A stretch of DNA of 64,000 nt. It comes from Dermatemys mawii (taxonomy: Eukaryota; Chordata; Testudines; Dermatemydidae). The stretch's first letter is position 1; each line of letters opens with the position of its first letter. The position numbers and the translations under genes were made by a program. The notes beneath the pieces are model-generated. The model did no database searches. It was not told the DNA's origin and saw only the letters and a list, made by a program, of their open reading frames with translations. Location: the NCBI GenBank assembly GCA_007922305.1, contig ML677373.1, positions 13,293,289-13,357,288 on the forward strand. The letters are read 5' to 3'. Of the stretch, positions 10,611 to 35,779 are shown one piece after another.

Positions 10611-12929
10611 TATCTGTCTCTGCTAAGGAGAATTGTTAGATCTGAAGAAGCCTGTTTAAAAGGGCAGCAAGACATTTCCTCAGTAACATTTAGTCACTGA
10701 GACCCTATGGGCTGTGCTCACTGTTTTGTCACTTTTGAAATCTCAAATCAATGCTTGTGAGAATGAATTCAGTGCCAGTTTAACACAAATATTAAGTCCC
10801 CAGGGTAACACACACCTAATTTATAATATAACATTGAAATGTTTATTGACATGAACTATTGGAAAGCATGAGAATGCAGGCAAGATCAAAGGTCTCAGGG
10901 CAAATGGCCAACATGGTTGGATTTAAATGCCAGCCACAAAACATGTAGACAAAATGTCACACTTTCCTGCAATGAAACAGATCTATTACAATGATAAACC
11001 TACTAGAATAAGAATCCATTAGAAGAACACAGTGTCGTTTGCAGCAAGCTTAGGCATTAGAACAGATTCCTTAGCGAGCCTGTCTAGCTTTCCAACTCCT
11101 CCAAAGCGTGTTACGAATAGGTTAAGATCAGTGCTGTATTAATATTTTATAAAACTTTGAATTTATCACTAGGGAAACCTGGGGTGAAGTATCTCTGAGA
11201 GCCAAGCTATTATTAAAGCCAAAAGCCATTCCACCAACCTGCTTTTACACCCGCCACCTGATTCTCCGGTCTTACCTGGGCTGCTGCACAAGGTTCCTCT
11301 TCCCTCAAATCTGGACAGCCAAGGAATTTATACCTATTTGGACATCGTCTTGATTTACACCACTTCTGGAGCTGACAGTGCCATTTCATAAACTTCCCAG
11401 GGAAACTCCCATGATCCATTGCGTGCAATGGGCTGGTTTTAGGAAGAGACAGACAGGGAGATAAGAGTTGTTTGCCTTTGAAGTGCACGAGGTATGAACA
11501 TTACTGAGCATGGCATAAGCCTCCCCTCTAGGTCACAGGATCATAGCTAAAGATCTGTGACCAAAGATCCATTAGATCAAGTCCAGGCCCTGCAAGGGCA
11601 AGCTACATTACCCTGACAGATGATATATTACATGCTCCACTGACACTCCATTTGATCTTTGCCAATTTTTATGGGCTACTCGGTCCCAATATAAAATACT
11701 CCAGGCATGGGCAGTAGACCACTCCAAATTGCTCTGCCAACATGCTTCAAGCCCTATCTGGACACATGGTTGAGGGAGGGAAAGGAATTCACTCCCATAA
11801 CCATTCAGTCCTTGGTGCTCCTCAGCCTTTCTCTGCTTGGTCAGTGATTGGGAATGGGGAGGTATGTTACTGGGACTGAGTAGGACTACTTGTCCTCAGG
11901 CTTCCGTGCACTGCTCCATCCAAACACAGCCCCGGATATGCTCTGCAGGGGCTGCCTTTCCCCTTTGTTGCTGATTAACCTGTGTTCTCTTCCTTCAAAT
12001 GACAAAGTGATTTGTCACTGATAGAGTGTATACAAGTAGTATATACACGGTTCTCCCATGGCTGCTCAACACTGGGCCAAAGCTGGTTGCTTAATGGAGG
12101 TGTTCTCTGTAGGGTAGGTCGAGTTGTACTCAGTGTTTTGGAAATGGTCATTTAAGACCAGAAGCTGCCTAATAAGAATGGGCCATTTCACGGGCTTAAC
12201 TCTAGCTTCACCTCTTCCATGCGTTTCCCCTCTATCGGACTGGTGGATCTATGGCAGAAATGGGTCTATTTTCTGTTTTCCTTCCGGTAATTCCCTCTCC
12301 TGGGGTTGGGATAGATTGGGCGATAAGGTCTCGACTTTCTGCAACATTGTCCCAGGCCATCTTCATATCTTTTCGCTACTCTGCCCTCTGCTGGCTGGCA
12401 TGGTTTTTGCGATGTGCTTTTCTGCTGCAGTCGTCCTTGTTACTTGTTCTATCTCATTTGTTTGCCACTCCTCACATGTTGCTCTTTCCCCTTACTAGAA
12501 AGAGCCAAGGAGAGAGTAGTTCTTTCACAGAGCAGTTCCCTGAGAACCCCAGGGGTTACAAGAACAGGCCCATTAATAATAAGCTGAGAATAAGTAATAT
12601 CTTAGTAACAAATAGTTTGCATTACTACGTTGTCTTTACTCCAGGATACAAAGGGCTTTAAAACTGGCAGTTATCTCTTTAGCTACCACTTAACCTCTCC
12701 GGGTTGAGTTCACACATGATGTAATGTGAAGGGCTGAAAATCCACTGTCATAAGTGGACCTCACACCTGAATTTTGCCCTGGCTGTAGGATACTTACCTG
12801 TAGCCCTAGGGGGTTGAGAGGGTTGATCAGTTAGTATCTGCAAAAGGCTTGGGAGATGGGCTGAGCTAAGTGCCATTTGATTACCTCGTTAGCCCACTCA
12901 CAAATGCAGCTGAAGCTCTGCCAGTCACT

Positions 12930-13118
12930 GGCTTTCCCTTCCCCCTTTCTGTTGCCCGTTTCCTTTTTGCCCCTTTCTCCCTTTCACAATCCCTCCTGTT
13001 CCTTCCCGTCAGTAATGCTTTCTCTCTCTCTCTCGCAGCCCCTTTCCTGTTCTCTTTCTATTTCCCTCCTTCACCCTTCTCTCCTCCCAGTCCTCTCTGT
13101 CTTCATTCCCCTTTCCTA
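12930..13118. repeat. Pyrimidine-rich low-complexity tract with (TC)n
   Basis: Almost pure C/T on the plus strand, including a short TC microsatellite at about 13021-13036. Open frames read through it have only Ser, Leu, Phe and Pro and are not genes. Confidence 0.8.
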
Positions 13119-13984
13119 GGCTCACACTGCATTGATAGGCAGCCTGACCGCCTCCCCTAGAGCTGTGGTCACTACTGCCCGCAGGTTCACCCTTTCCCAT
13201 GCCACAGGGATGTGCTGTAGGCCAAGTGCCCAGAGATGTTAGTGGCCTGGCTCCCATGAATGTTGAGGAACCAACAGGAAATTCCCTGCACGTGACACTG
13301 CAAGGCACCCCAGTGAACTCAAGGAAGGAAAATTGAACCATGTGGCTGGTTTGGCAGGTGGGCTGGTTGTGGTTTGACTCCGCTGAGCAGCAGAGGGCGC
13401 CAAAGAACCATGCATCCTGCCAGAAGGGGGCAGAAGGGGAGCAGAGCAGCATGTCCGGACTGAACTTTCCCAGCATCCTGGAGAGGATGGAGTAGGGTCA
13501 GACCAGGGAATTCTGGATTGCTCCGTAGAACTAGGGGAGGTGCTGCCATTTTACCTACAGGCTAAATCCTGCCCCCTCCCGAAGGAAGGCCTCAGATAAA
13601 GCAGTGGGGTTCTCTGCTGGTGAAGGGGGAGGATTTTGGATCCCTTTCGGGGAGCCCACACCCTGAGCTCGCTGTTGGTTCCAGTTCTGTAAGTGCACTT
13701 TGTGCTTCCCTGAGCAGCAGGGGGTGGGTAGGTTGAGGGCCGGGGCTGATGCCGCTCCTGCTGTGTAGCTAGTGTGCCCACAGGCATGCCCAAGCTGTAT
13801 TACGTCTTTTACCATGAAAAACCGAGCCACACTTTTCTGAAAAATAAACCCTGGAAATCAGTGAAAACGCCGCCCCAAGTCTCCCTCGAACGCTGCTCTC
13901 GGTTACACCCAGGCAAGTTGGGAGTGTCTCGTGATTCACAGCAGTTCCAGTGCTTTTAGACCAGCCAAAATGTCTTCCCTTGGG

Positions 13985-14112
13985 AGGGTGACCAGATAGC
14001 AAGTGTAACCAATTGGGATGGGCTGGCGGGGGGGTAGTAGGTGTCTGCCTATATAAAACAAAGCCCTGAATATGGGAACTGTCCCTATAAAATGGGGACA
14101 TCTGGCCGCCCT
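13985..14112 (-). mobile_element. Short hAT-type non-autonomous element, copy 1
   Basis: Inverted ends AGGGTGACCAGAT and ATCTGGCCGCCCT, with interior GACAGT-type boxes (GGGAACTGTCCCTATAAAAT). It is the same family as 50026-50164 in the opposite orientation. No target duplication is clear. Confidence 0.75.
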
Positions 14113-14590
14113 ATCTCTGGGGCAGGTTTAAGTGCTGACATGTTCACTCAGGTAACATCCCAGGCCGTTGGGAGCAGTGCAGGGGCACTGGAGGACTGGC
14201 TGTGCTGGCAGGATATGGCCGATGGTGCTGCCTGGTGTTTCAGTTGGCTTCCTCCTCTTTTAGAAAGATCCTGGGGGCTGAAAGAGCCTGAAGGAAGCTG
14301 CTGTGCTGAACTGCCCTGACCCGCTCTGTGCCTACAGCATCAGTTCCCCTTAGGAGGGCACTGGGGAGATGTGGTTGACTCCAGAATAGAGACGGTAAAG
14401 TTATGAGGTGCTTGGAGCTGGCTGCTGGGGACAGGGCTGAACCGTGCCCTCTCCTCCTTGCCAAGAGGCCTGCCCTGGTGGGAGAGGAGGATTCTTAGGA
14501 CCCAGGGGGAGCTTTGGAAAAGGCATCTCCTGCATTCATTTCAAGGAGTTCCTCCCTTCACTGGTCAGGACTTCTCAGGTGTCCTGGTAA

Positions 14591-27060
<12,470 letters not shown>

Positions 27061-27064
<4 letters not shown>

Positions 27065-28360
27065 GTAGATGTCCCTCGCTGTCTAGCCCTAGAGCCATAT
27101 ATCCCTCAGTATGGGGAGACGGGGAACTGAAGGGCTCGAATATGTGCTCAACATATTGTCCATCTGCAGAATAGGAGCCCAGCTAAGATCAGTATTTCTT
27201 CATTTCTATGCAAGACAGGAACTTGCCAGCCCCAAGGAGATCTTGGGTGGTAATACAGTTGCTTGGGTTAGTTAATTTCTCAGCGTTTCTCATGCTGGGC
27301 GGGTGGGAGTTGAAGTTCTTGCTGCTCCTGAACCTGAACAAACTCAGATCATTCTGAAGTCAGATTCCTAGTGAGTACCCCTGGGTGGGAGCTTCAGAAG
27401 CCCCCAACCTTGACCTAGTTCTGCTCCTATTGAAATCAACAGGAGATTTACCATTGACCTCAATGAGCGCAATGTTAGGCCAGTACTGAGGTCCTCTGCA
27501 AGTTCCACCTCAGATGTCTGAGCTTTTAGCCAGAGCTCTTGGGTTTGCAAACTTGGGTTGAGAGTCTTATGAAACCAGCCCTTTTTGGTGGCATTTTGGC
27601 ATTTCCACCTCTAGCCCTGGCTGGGAGTGGGAAGAACAAAGGAAATTGTGTGTGAGTGAGAGGGGTGGGTCTCCAGGTTTGCCTCAATATGTTAAGAAAG
27701 GTTTGGTTCCAGTTCTGGCTGAAGGGTTGGATCAAGCCTATTTGCACATCCATACTGGAAGGTGCCTCAATAGAAGCTAAGTTCACAGACTGGGACCTAG
27801 ACCCTGATCTCTAACAAGTTATCTGTTTGATCTTCATAATTGTGAGTGCTGTTTTGTGCCTGCAGTTAATTCCCAGCAGAGAGGTTCCCACCTAATGACC
27901 CAACATGGGGGTGCAATCAATAGGTGTCTACGTGGCAGCATCTGTGCCCTCAATAATTACACATTCAGAATTGGGGCCACTTTTTAATCTTTTTCCGTCT
28001 GTTACATGTCTGCTAAACTGTGTGCCCGTGATCCTGTTAAGACTGCCACCTTTAGCTGTTTGGCTAATGCCGGTTGAGACTTTCAGAGCTGTCTGGGGGA
28101 TTTAAACACATCTTCCGTTAAGATTAATGGAGGGCATGAGTATAAATCTCCTAAAGTGCTTTGAAAATCTCCATCACCAAGCGGTGTATCTGTTAAAAAT
28201 CTGATACCTCGTCCTTCATTGTGGGACCACACGCTGGATTCCAGCTTCTCTGGTTCATTCCCTCTTCTTTTCACCATTATTCAGTGGTGGTTTGGGCCAT
28301 CTGCTCAGTGCTTGGCCCCAGTGTGAGCTTGCTAACAGGTTTTTCTCTTTTTCTCTACAG
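27061..28360 (+). other. USH1G intron 2
   Basis: 1.3 kb from GTAAGT to CTCTACAG. No gene within it. The stretch at about 27900-28200 is AT-rich, low in CpG and not repeat-like, so it may be a conserved non-coding element. Confidence 0.7.
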
Positions 28361-28765
28361 ATAGCAGTTTTTATGAACAAGAAACAAAACCAGTTCTAAG
28401 TTGCCAGAAAACCCAACCCAGTGACTCCTCCACTAGGACAACTGAAAGCCACAACGTAGTCCAGTCCTTCCTGACTGACTGCCTCCTTCCCCTTTCTGCT
28501 TCCAGCCGGGGGGGGGGGGACTCTGCCCAATGGGAACCTGCTGCTGAGAGGAATTGTTGAGATATGACCTGCCTGATGTTCCAGCTTTGCTGAATGGAGC
28601 TCCTTCAGCCTGCTTGCTAAAGGGGTGACAAGATCGTCCTGTGCTATGAAGCTGATAGGTGAAACTCCATGTGATCAGTTTGACAGAGCACAAGAAGCCA
28701 AGGACGAAGAGAACCATGTTATGCCTTGGAATGGACCAACAAATAAATAATTATCCACAACCTTG
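28361..28765 (+). other. USH1G: USH1G exon 3: final codon base, stop and 3' UTR
   Basis: Acceptor TTTCTCTACAG precedes ATAGCAG. Joined to exon 2 this gives CT-A TAG, that is Leu then stop, so the protein still ends DTEL. The rest would be 3' UTR, with an AATAAA signal at 28742-28747. The 3' end at about 28765 is my estimate from that signal. The exon contains a run of ten G at about 28509-28519. Confidence 0.7.
28742..28747 (+). terminator. Candidate USH1G polyadenylation signal
   Basis: AATAAA, in AAATAAATAATT, about 380 bases into the inferred terminal exon of USH1G and just before the next interspersed repeat. It is the first canonical signal after the stop. Confidence 0.55.
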
Positions 28766-28784
28766 CTCTAGAGAGGCAGTGTGG

Positions 28785-29235
28785 TTTGGTGAAATGGGAA
28801 TCTGGACACGTTGCCTCTGTTCCTGGCTTTGCTCTTCACTCAGTGGGTGGCTTTGGAGAAGTCATTTGCAGCCACCTTTTCAAAAGTGATTGCTGGTTTT
28901 TGGCACCTCAGGTTTTGGGTTCCCAGCTTGAGACCCCATGGGTCTGAATCTCACAGCCCCACAGCTCCGATTTCATGTGGACTTGTGGGGGTGGGTTTTC
29001 AGTGCCTCTGAAAATCAGGCCCTAGATGTCCCAAATGGGACATCCAGAAATGAAGGCACCCCAAATCAATGGCCACTTTTGAACACATTGCTCTTTACCG
29101 TGCTGTGCCTCAGTTTCCCATTCTATAAAATGGAGAGAATGCATCCTGCCCTAACTTGCAGGGGTGCTGTGCTGCTTAACTAATTAATGTCTGTAAAGTG
29201 CACTGAGATCCTTGTACAGAAAACACTCCAGAAGT
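28785..29235 (+). repeat. MIR copy split by a foldback insertion
   Basis: The 5' half at 28785-28876 (GGAATCTGGACACGTTGCC, TTGGAGAAGTCATTTGC) and the 3' half at 29084-29235 (GTGCCTCAGTTTCCCATTCT, AAAATGGAGAGAATGCATCC) join in consensus order once 28877-29083 is removed. Confidence 0.75.
28877..29083. mobile_element. Foldback element nested in a MIR
   Basis: Outer ends TTTTCAAAAGTGATTG and CCACTTTTGAA are inverted. The inner arms also pair: GGCACCTCAGGTTTTGGG against a diverged inverse in GAAATGAAGGCACCCCAAAT. No clean target duplication is visible. Confidence 0.65.
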
Positions 29236-29570
29236 GCAAAGCACAGTTATGTTTAATACAGATGAATCCAAACCAAAAGCCTGATTCCAGGCACCCCTGA
29301 AATTTGGGTGCTCAGAATCCCAGCCCAGCTTTGAACTCCCATCATGTCTTTGTAGTGGGCTTCACCAAATCCCCGACCTGAACTCTGGCGACAGCTGGTG
29401 TAGCCTGAACCCGGTTTCTTTTGGACAAATGAACTTGCTTCCAAACACTGTGCTCCTGAGGGAGACATGAGGATTTTTCACCCTTAATAACCCAGAAAGT
29501 GATGATACCTAGCTTGGAGTGTGTAGGAATAAGGTAGTATGCCTTTAAGTAATTTGTGAGCACCATAGAG

Positions 29571-29978
29571 CAAGAGTCTCCAAACTTTTTGAGATGAGGG
29601 CCATATTAAATTTCTGAAGGGGCTTTGAGGGCCGCTGCTACGGCCCCTCCCTTTGCTCCTCCAGCCACGCCGCTGCCGCGCCCCCCACTTTGCTCCTCCG
29701 GCCACTGCCTTTGCTGCTCTGGCCACTCCTCAGGGGGATTCACCCCTTTGCTCCTCCAGCCATGCCGCTGTCGTGACCCCCCCACCCCTTTGCTCCTCCA
29801 GCTGCACCGTGGGGGCACTCACCCTTCCACACATGGGGCCACTGGCAGCAGCTCGCGGGGGAGGGGTGGCGGGGCAGCGGCAGCTTCTCCACATGCCTGT
29901 TCATCTGGGACCCAGAGGGCCAGACAAATCAATGCCGTGGGCCGGATGCGGCCCCGGGCAGTAGTTTGGAGTCCCCTG
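29571..29978. mobile_element. hAT-type element with internal tandem array
   Basis: Inverted ends CAAGAGTCTCCAAACT and AGTTTGGAGTCCCCTG. The flanking 8 bp duplication is CCATAGAG (29563-29570) and TCATAGAG (29979-29986), one mismatch. The interior at about 29646-29810 repeats a CTTTGCTCCTCCAGCCA unit about five times. Elements of this type often carry GGGCCGGATGCGGCCC near the right end, as here. Confidence 0.85.
29646..29812 (+). repeat. Imperfect tandem array inside a hAT element
   Basis: Five units beginning CTTTGCTCCTCCAGCCA or close variants (29648, 29690, 29711, 29746, 29787), with spacings of about 21-41 bases. GC-rich with many CpG. Confidence 0.7.
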
Positions 29979-30719
29979 TCATAGAGTGTCAACTGATACC
30001 AAAGAAATGGTATCAAACATGTCACTGCAGCTCCTTACCATCCTGCCACTAACAGATCAGTGGAAAGATTTATCCAGACATTCAAGCAAGTGCCTTGTGC
30101 TATGGCGGATTTCCTACTGGCCTACAGAAATGCAGCCTAGAGACACAGCAGCTCTGGTGGCTTCTGAAACACAAAATGTGGTGAAGGCTCACAAGCTATT
30201 TAAAGGAGTACTGCCCTGTTCTGACTTGCCCGTTGCTCGACTGTCTGTGGATGTGCCTGAAAGTGCCACTTCCATGCATGTGATATTTCCAGGAATTGAT
30301 TACAGCAGGATTGAAATGAGTGGCCAAAATGCCCCGCAGATTCCAAAGGGAAAACCCCTCCCAATTCTTGTGCTGCAAACCCTGTGTGATCTGCTGTTCC
30401 TTTGGGTCTGTAGCTCTGGTATTCTTAATGGATTCAGGGAACTTCCAGAAAAGGAGGTATACGCAAGGGTGGGACCACCAGTAAAAAGGGATCTTTCAGA
30501 GGCAATTTATTAGTCAGATTTGTACTATGACCTCCTGCATCTTCTTCTATGAATTATCCAGGGCTTTAGTGACTAGCTGCACAGTGAGCCCATCACCTGC
30601 AAACAGAACTTGGATTCTGCCTTAACTCCCCTCAGGCAGATCTGTGTCCCAGCAGTGAGCTCTGGCACCTTGAGTCTTTTGAATATTGTGACTCACTAAG
30701 GTATAAGAGCCAAGAACAA

Positions 30720-30792
30720 TTCATAGAGTAGAATATCAAGGTTGGAAGGGACCTGAGATCATCTAGTCCAACTCCCTGCTCAAAGCAGGAAT
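30720..30792 (-). mobile_element. CR1 LINE 3' end (short)
   Basis: TCATAGAGTAGAATATCAAG, GTTGGAAGGGACCTGAGATC and ATCTAGTCCAACTCCCTGCT are the reversed CR1 tail. Confidence 0.85.
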
Positions 30793-32228
30793 TCTGGCAG
30801 TAGGAGAGAGGGATGAAGCTCCATTTGACTCTTCCTGGAGCATTTGCAAAGAAATGCTGGATGCTCAAGAGAGGCAAAAGAACATAAACCTGCCCGGAAC
30901 AAGACCATTCAAAGAGGGTTTGCTTTCTAGCTTCCCAACACCCAGGTTTGGGTTGGGTTTGTGGAGCCGATTCTCAAAGAAAAGGATGATGGGAAATGAC
31001 CCAAAAACGTCTGGGTGTGTGGGAACACTGTGATCAGCCGAAGACGAGTTTAAGGCAGTAGCTATGAGATGACTCCCTCATGGGCTGGGCTTAGTAACCA
31101 AAACACTTTAATATCCGTTTTGTTATGGGCCTAAGCTTTCAAGTTCAGATCCACATTTCCCCCAAGTTCAGGGGTGGTCTGCTGTGGGATTTTGGTTCTG
31201 ATCCATACAGCCAGTGTTTGTAATAATACCCATCATTCCAGTGTTAGCAAGTGGAGCTAGTCAGGCATTTTCCAATGAAATGGTTTTACCTGAAAATGCT
31301 GATTCAGCCAAACCCAAAACTGCTGGTGGGAAAGGGTCCAGTTCAATTTTTGTTTTTCAACTTGAGAAAAATTTTGGAAAAAAAAAAGTTGCAAAACAAT
31401 TTGACATTTTCAAAATGAGCAATTCTGGGGGGGGGGGAGTAATTGAAAAACTGTCTCATTTAGAAACAAACTAATCATAATAAAAAAATTTTTTTTTAAA
31501 CAGTCTGAATTTGAAATGAAACATCTTGATTGACCTGAACCAACTTTTCTTTGGTTCATGAAGATTTTCCAGATTTTGTCTTTTCATCCCAATTAGGGAC
31601 AGGACAATTTTTCAATATCTCAAAAACATTCCAGGGGCAGTTAACTCGTTCCATGCCCCACTCTATCAGCCAGGTCCTTTTTAGTTGCTTGAAAGCCCGT
31701 GGCTCTCTGGCTCCCGCTGGTGGAAAGCACGTGTAACCTCTGTACAGTTCACATAAGAAATGCACTCCCTGCCATTTGTTATTGCTTCTGATTCATGGTT
31801 TTCCTGGAGCAACCTGGATTACCTGTTTGACATGTCACATTAGGTGACTGCCAGCAGCTGGGATTGGGTCACTCCAGCTCTCCCCCATCTGTTCCTAACT
31901 TTGCAGCTGCATCTGCTGCTGTTGCTGCCCCCTCCTGGCACTGCGTGTGTCACTGGGACAAGGATGAGGGTAGAAACCCAGCCATGCTGTTTGCAAAGGG
32001 TAGTGTCCAGGGAGTGTTGTGCTGGTTAATGTTTTGTCCCCTGGGACATGGCGTGTCAATCACAGAGTGTTGTTGGGGGCGGGGGCAAGTCTTCCATGTA
32101 TGTGGGGAAAGACGTGACAATGGGGTTGGGCCCTGCACCCGCACTTTCCACCGCCGCCAAGGGGAGCTGGTGGAGAACAACCTGTTGCAGAATGTACCCG
32201 GTAGGCTGCCGTTCAGCCGGCCAGGCCG

Positions 32229-32349
32229 GTTCAGCAAAGCACTTAAGCATGTGCTTAACTGCTGGGACGTACTGAAGTCTGGATGACTTCAATAGGGTTT
32301 AAACGCGTGCTTGAAGATAAGCCGGTGCGTAAGAGCTTTGCTGAATGGG
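32229..32349. repeat. Foldback repeat, TTAAGCACGTGCTTA family
   Basis: Left arm GTTCAGCAAAGCACTTAAGC and ATGTGCTTAAC; right arm CGCGTGCTTGAAGAT and GTAAGAGCTTTGCTGAAT. The arms are inverse of one another around GATGACTTCAATAGGG. Confidence 0.75.
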
Positions 32350-34814
32350 CATCGCCTCTGCTGAGCTGGGGCAGTAGTGAGGAAGCAGTGGTACCTGTTC
32401 TACTCACCCGCTCAGGCGGGCCCTGAGCTGAAGCGTGTTGAAATCAGTGGAAAGATTTGCATTGACTCGGATGGGCTTTGGAGCCTGGCAAGAGGGAGAG
32501 TGTGACAGGCCCTTGGGACCACACCTAGCAATCCACCTTGAATATGGCCCCTGCCCCGAGGTGAGAGGTTCCAGAGAAGCCAAACAAGGCTGAGTTGGAA
32601 GAACAGCCTCGGCCCAGGCCCTGGCCCCTGTCTGAAGGCAGCTGGGTAGATGATTCAGGTTCATACTGGGAAAAACGTGAACATATATGAACTAAAATAG
32701 CCTGAGCCCCAATCCGAGCCCCTGATGCAAACAACCCCCAGGCTCGGGGCAGTGTTTGAAATCTGGGTCCAGAACCCTTGGACTAAAGCCCAGGACAAAT
32801 GCACTGAAATTAGATGCACTGAGTTTTCAAGTTCCCAGCTGACAGACAATGAATGCTGAGTCCCAGGAACTGGTCTTTTCATGCAGCTACAAGATTGTCT
32901 CACCTTCTTTCTACCGCAGAGCATGCTGCAGCTAGAGTTACAAGTAGTGCAACAGCTCCCCCTGCTGGAATAAATAGGCAACCACGGTGGAATTTAAAAC
33001 CAGATTAACCTCTGCGGAATTAAAGCCATGGGGCCTAGGGTTTGTGTGAATGCAAGACGTGAACACAGACCTATGAATGACCAAGGTTCCTCTCCCTGCT
33101 TGGATAACCCGGCCAGCTTGTCCATGAGCTGTCCAATGGCAAAGAATAGGAGTAATCGTTTAAAACAATGTCTTTTGTCACCAAGCATCATACCCTTTCC
33201 AGCCAACGGAGATGGAAAATGGCGGATGAACTGGTAAATCTCAGTTGTAATCTTGACAGTGGGAGCTGGACTATGCTGAACTCAAGCCCCTCCACTGAGG
33301 AGCTCACCTCCCCGTGTCCCTGTGGCTTCTTTCACATTGCCCTTGTGCAGGGAATGCTCTTGCCAGGCGCATCTGCAAGGACCTTACCTATTCTGCAGCA
33401 GCAGGGTCCCTCTGGAAGACTGGCCTACAGCCTAGCTAAAGCTAAGAGCTCCCTGGTTTAGCTGGAGTTAACTATATTTTGCCAGGAGGTGGCTGAGACA
33501 CCCCTTGACAACTCTGTTGATGAATTCTAACCCTTCCCACATTTACCTCCACCTGTTTGTCTTTTGGTCTGTGAGCTCTGTGGGCTGGAGGAGCGTAGCC
33601 TACTGTCTATGAGCACTCCATGAAGTCACACTAGACAGCTAGACTCGAGCTTGGCTCAGGACGTCAAATTCCAGTCCAGCTCTGGATTTGGAATGGTCCA
33701 AAATTCGAGGGGGTTGGGTTCAGCACCTTGTAGGACAGGACCTGTCTGGAACTGAAGAGAGGGGTTTGGAACACTTCTAAATTCAGGGCTGTTCAGAGCT
33801 GGAGTTTGCTTTGGGCCTGTCTCTGTTTCTTTAGACTTGCACAGGTATTAAATCCAGCCACTCTCCATATGCTCTCAGTGCCCTTAATAGCGTAAAAAGT
33901 ACACCACAAATAATATCTTAAGGACAGCAGTACTTAGCAATAGTCAAGACAGCCCATCCCCAAAGACCCAGGCAACTTGAAAACTCAAATATCGTCCTTC
34001 CCCCACCCTCTTCCAGTAGGGACAATCACACAGAGCTCCTGTGAGCTGTGAGACTATAAATAATGACAATTCCACCAGCCCACCACTCCCCCCATTTTCA
34101 AACATCTGGGTAAAACGATGAGCTTTGCACCAGAGCTTTTGTCCACTCTGGGGTTTATAAAGTAAACAAAGGAAAGTCTCAAGGCCTATGGCTTTAAATT
34201 GTTCTAAGCTGCTGATCACATAATCTGAGCTTTGTTGTTAAGGTCCTGACGGATTTTATGGAGGGCAGGAGAGAAAAGCAGTTTGTTGTGGTGGCAAAAT
34301 CATCCACAGTTCTGTTTTAGCTAGAACAGCGTAGAGGGCAAAGGGCCAGAGCGTGTCAGTTCGGAGGCATTCCAGAACTAATGGGATATCTCACACCAGA
34401 GGGCAGGGCAGAGGCAGGGTCCTGGGAAGGATGGCGTGGGACAGGAAGGTAGGAAGTACTGGCTAGGAGCTGCCAGAAAGAAAGGCCAGTGGCCTGCCAG
34501 GAACACAATGATGCCCATGAACACTGGGATCTTTCAAGAAACAAGGCACCAGATTCCTGGGAAAGGAGAAACGGAAACAAGAGGGGCAGCCTCCCTCAGG
34601 CCAAATATGCTTCGCTCAGGCCAAGAAAATCCCTTTCCACCCCAAGATGGAGATTTCTGGGCTGTTCTGCTCTCCAGACAGCTAGTCAATATCAGTGATC
34701 AGACTCTTCTTCGGGGCCTCTGGGCTCACTGAGCTTTGCGATTCCAGTAACAATCTGATCCCATTCAAGAGCTTCCTCCGTCTCAATACATGAAAAGGCG
34801 ATGTCTGATCCTTT

Positions 34815-34940
34815 CCAGCCATGTATTTCATCTGCAGACCCCTAACCATTTTTGAAGGGAGGTGCGGACCCCTTTGCAAGTCTTAGCCATAGTCTGAGGA
34901 CTCCCAGGGGTCTGCAGACCCCAGGTTGAAAAGCGGCTGC
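34815..34940 (-). mobile_element. hAT-like element fragment
   Basis: Ends GGGGTCTGCAGACCCCAGGT and TGAAAAGCGGC, the inverse of a GCTTTTCAACCTGGGG terminus. The interior repeats the pattern GCAGACCCCTAACC and GCGGACCCCTTTGCAAG. Confidence 0.6.
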
Positions 34941-35779
34941 TTTTGCATGTTAGAACGGACACTCGCTTTCGTCTCTTTCCCCAGAACAGCTGGTTCAGCA
35001 ATTACTTTCCCAGGCGTGGCAGAAAAGCCAAGTCTGTGTGAAAACCTACAGGTGACGGAGCATTGAGACTGAGCCCATCAACAAACCCAAACCACAGCAG
35101 CTAGGGAGCCCCCCCACCCCACCTCTGGATCTTATTGCAAGAGCAGGAACTGAATGGTCTTGGCATTTCCACCCAGCCGGAGTGGGAAGGCATTTCAGGG
35201 CTCCCCAGACAGGCTGCAATAGGGAGAGCACAGATGTGGTGTGATGTGGAGGAGGATGTGCCCGTCAGACAGTAGCGCTGAATTCTGAACGCTCCTCAGG
35301 AGGTGAGCGGGATCCTGTCGCGGGATCCCAGCAAGCACCCGCTCTCCTTGGGTCACATGTCAGGGGGAAGCAGACACATTGCACAGCTCTTGCCGGGCTG
35401 TGCGAGACCCACATGTTCCCACACACGGTTATGGGCCCAGCCCTCTCTAATTCCAAGCCAAGTAGTGTTGGCATCTTCCCTGGAGTCTCCACACGAGGGT
35501 GACAGACAGCCTGGCTGTGCAGCACAGGCAGCGTGGCTGGGTGACCAGGCATTAAAACCGTGACAGCCTCCTCTTCAAGCACCTGAGTGCAGTGCAGGCC
35601 TCTGAGTGGTGTCAGTGTCCCTCCAGCCTGCCACGAGCACCACCAGTCTCTGCTTTACTCTAGAATCTTAACTTCTACAGCAGTCACCCACTGCACCCAC
35701 TGGCCAGCAGGCTGGAGTGGCTACGGACAGATCCTGCTCCCCTAATCTACTTATTTCGAAGCTCCGGAAAGAGCCAGCA

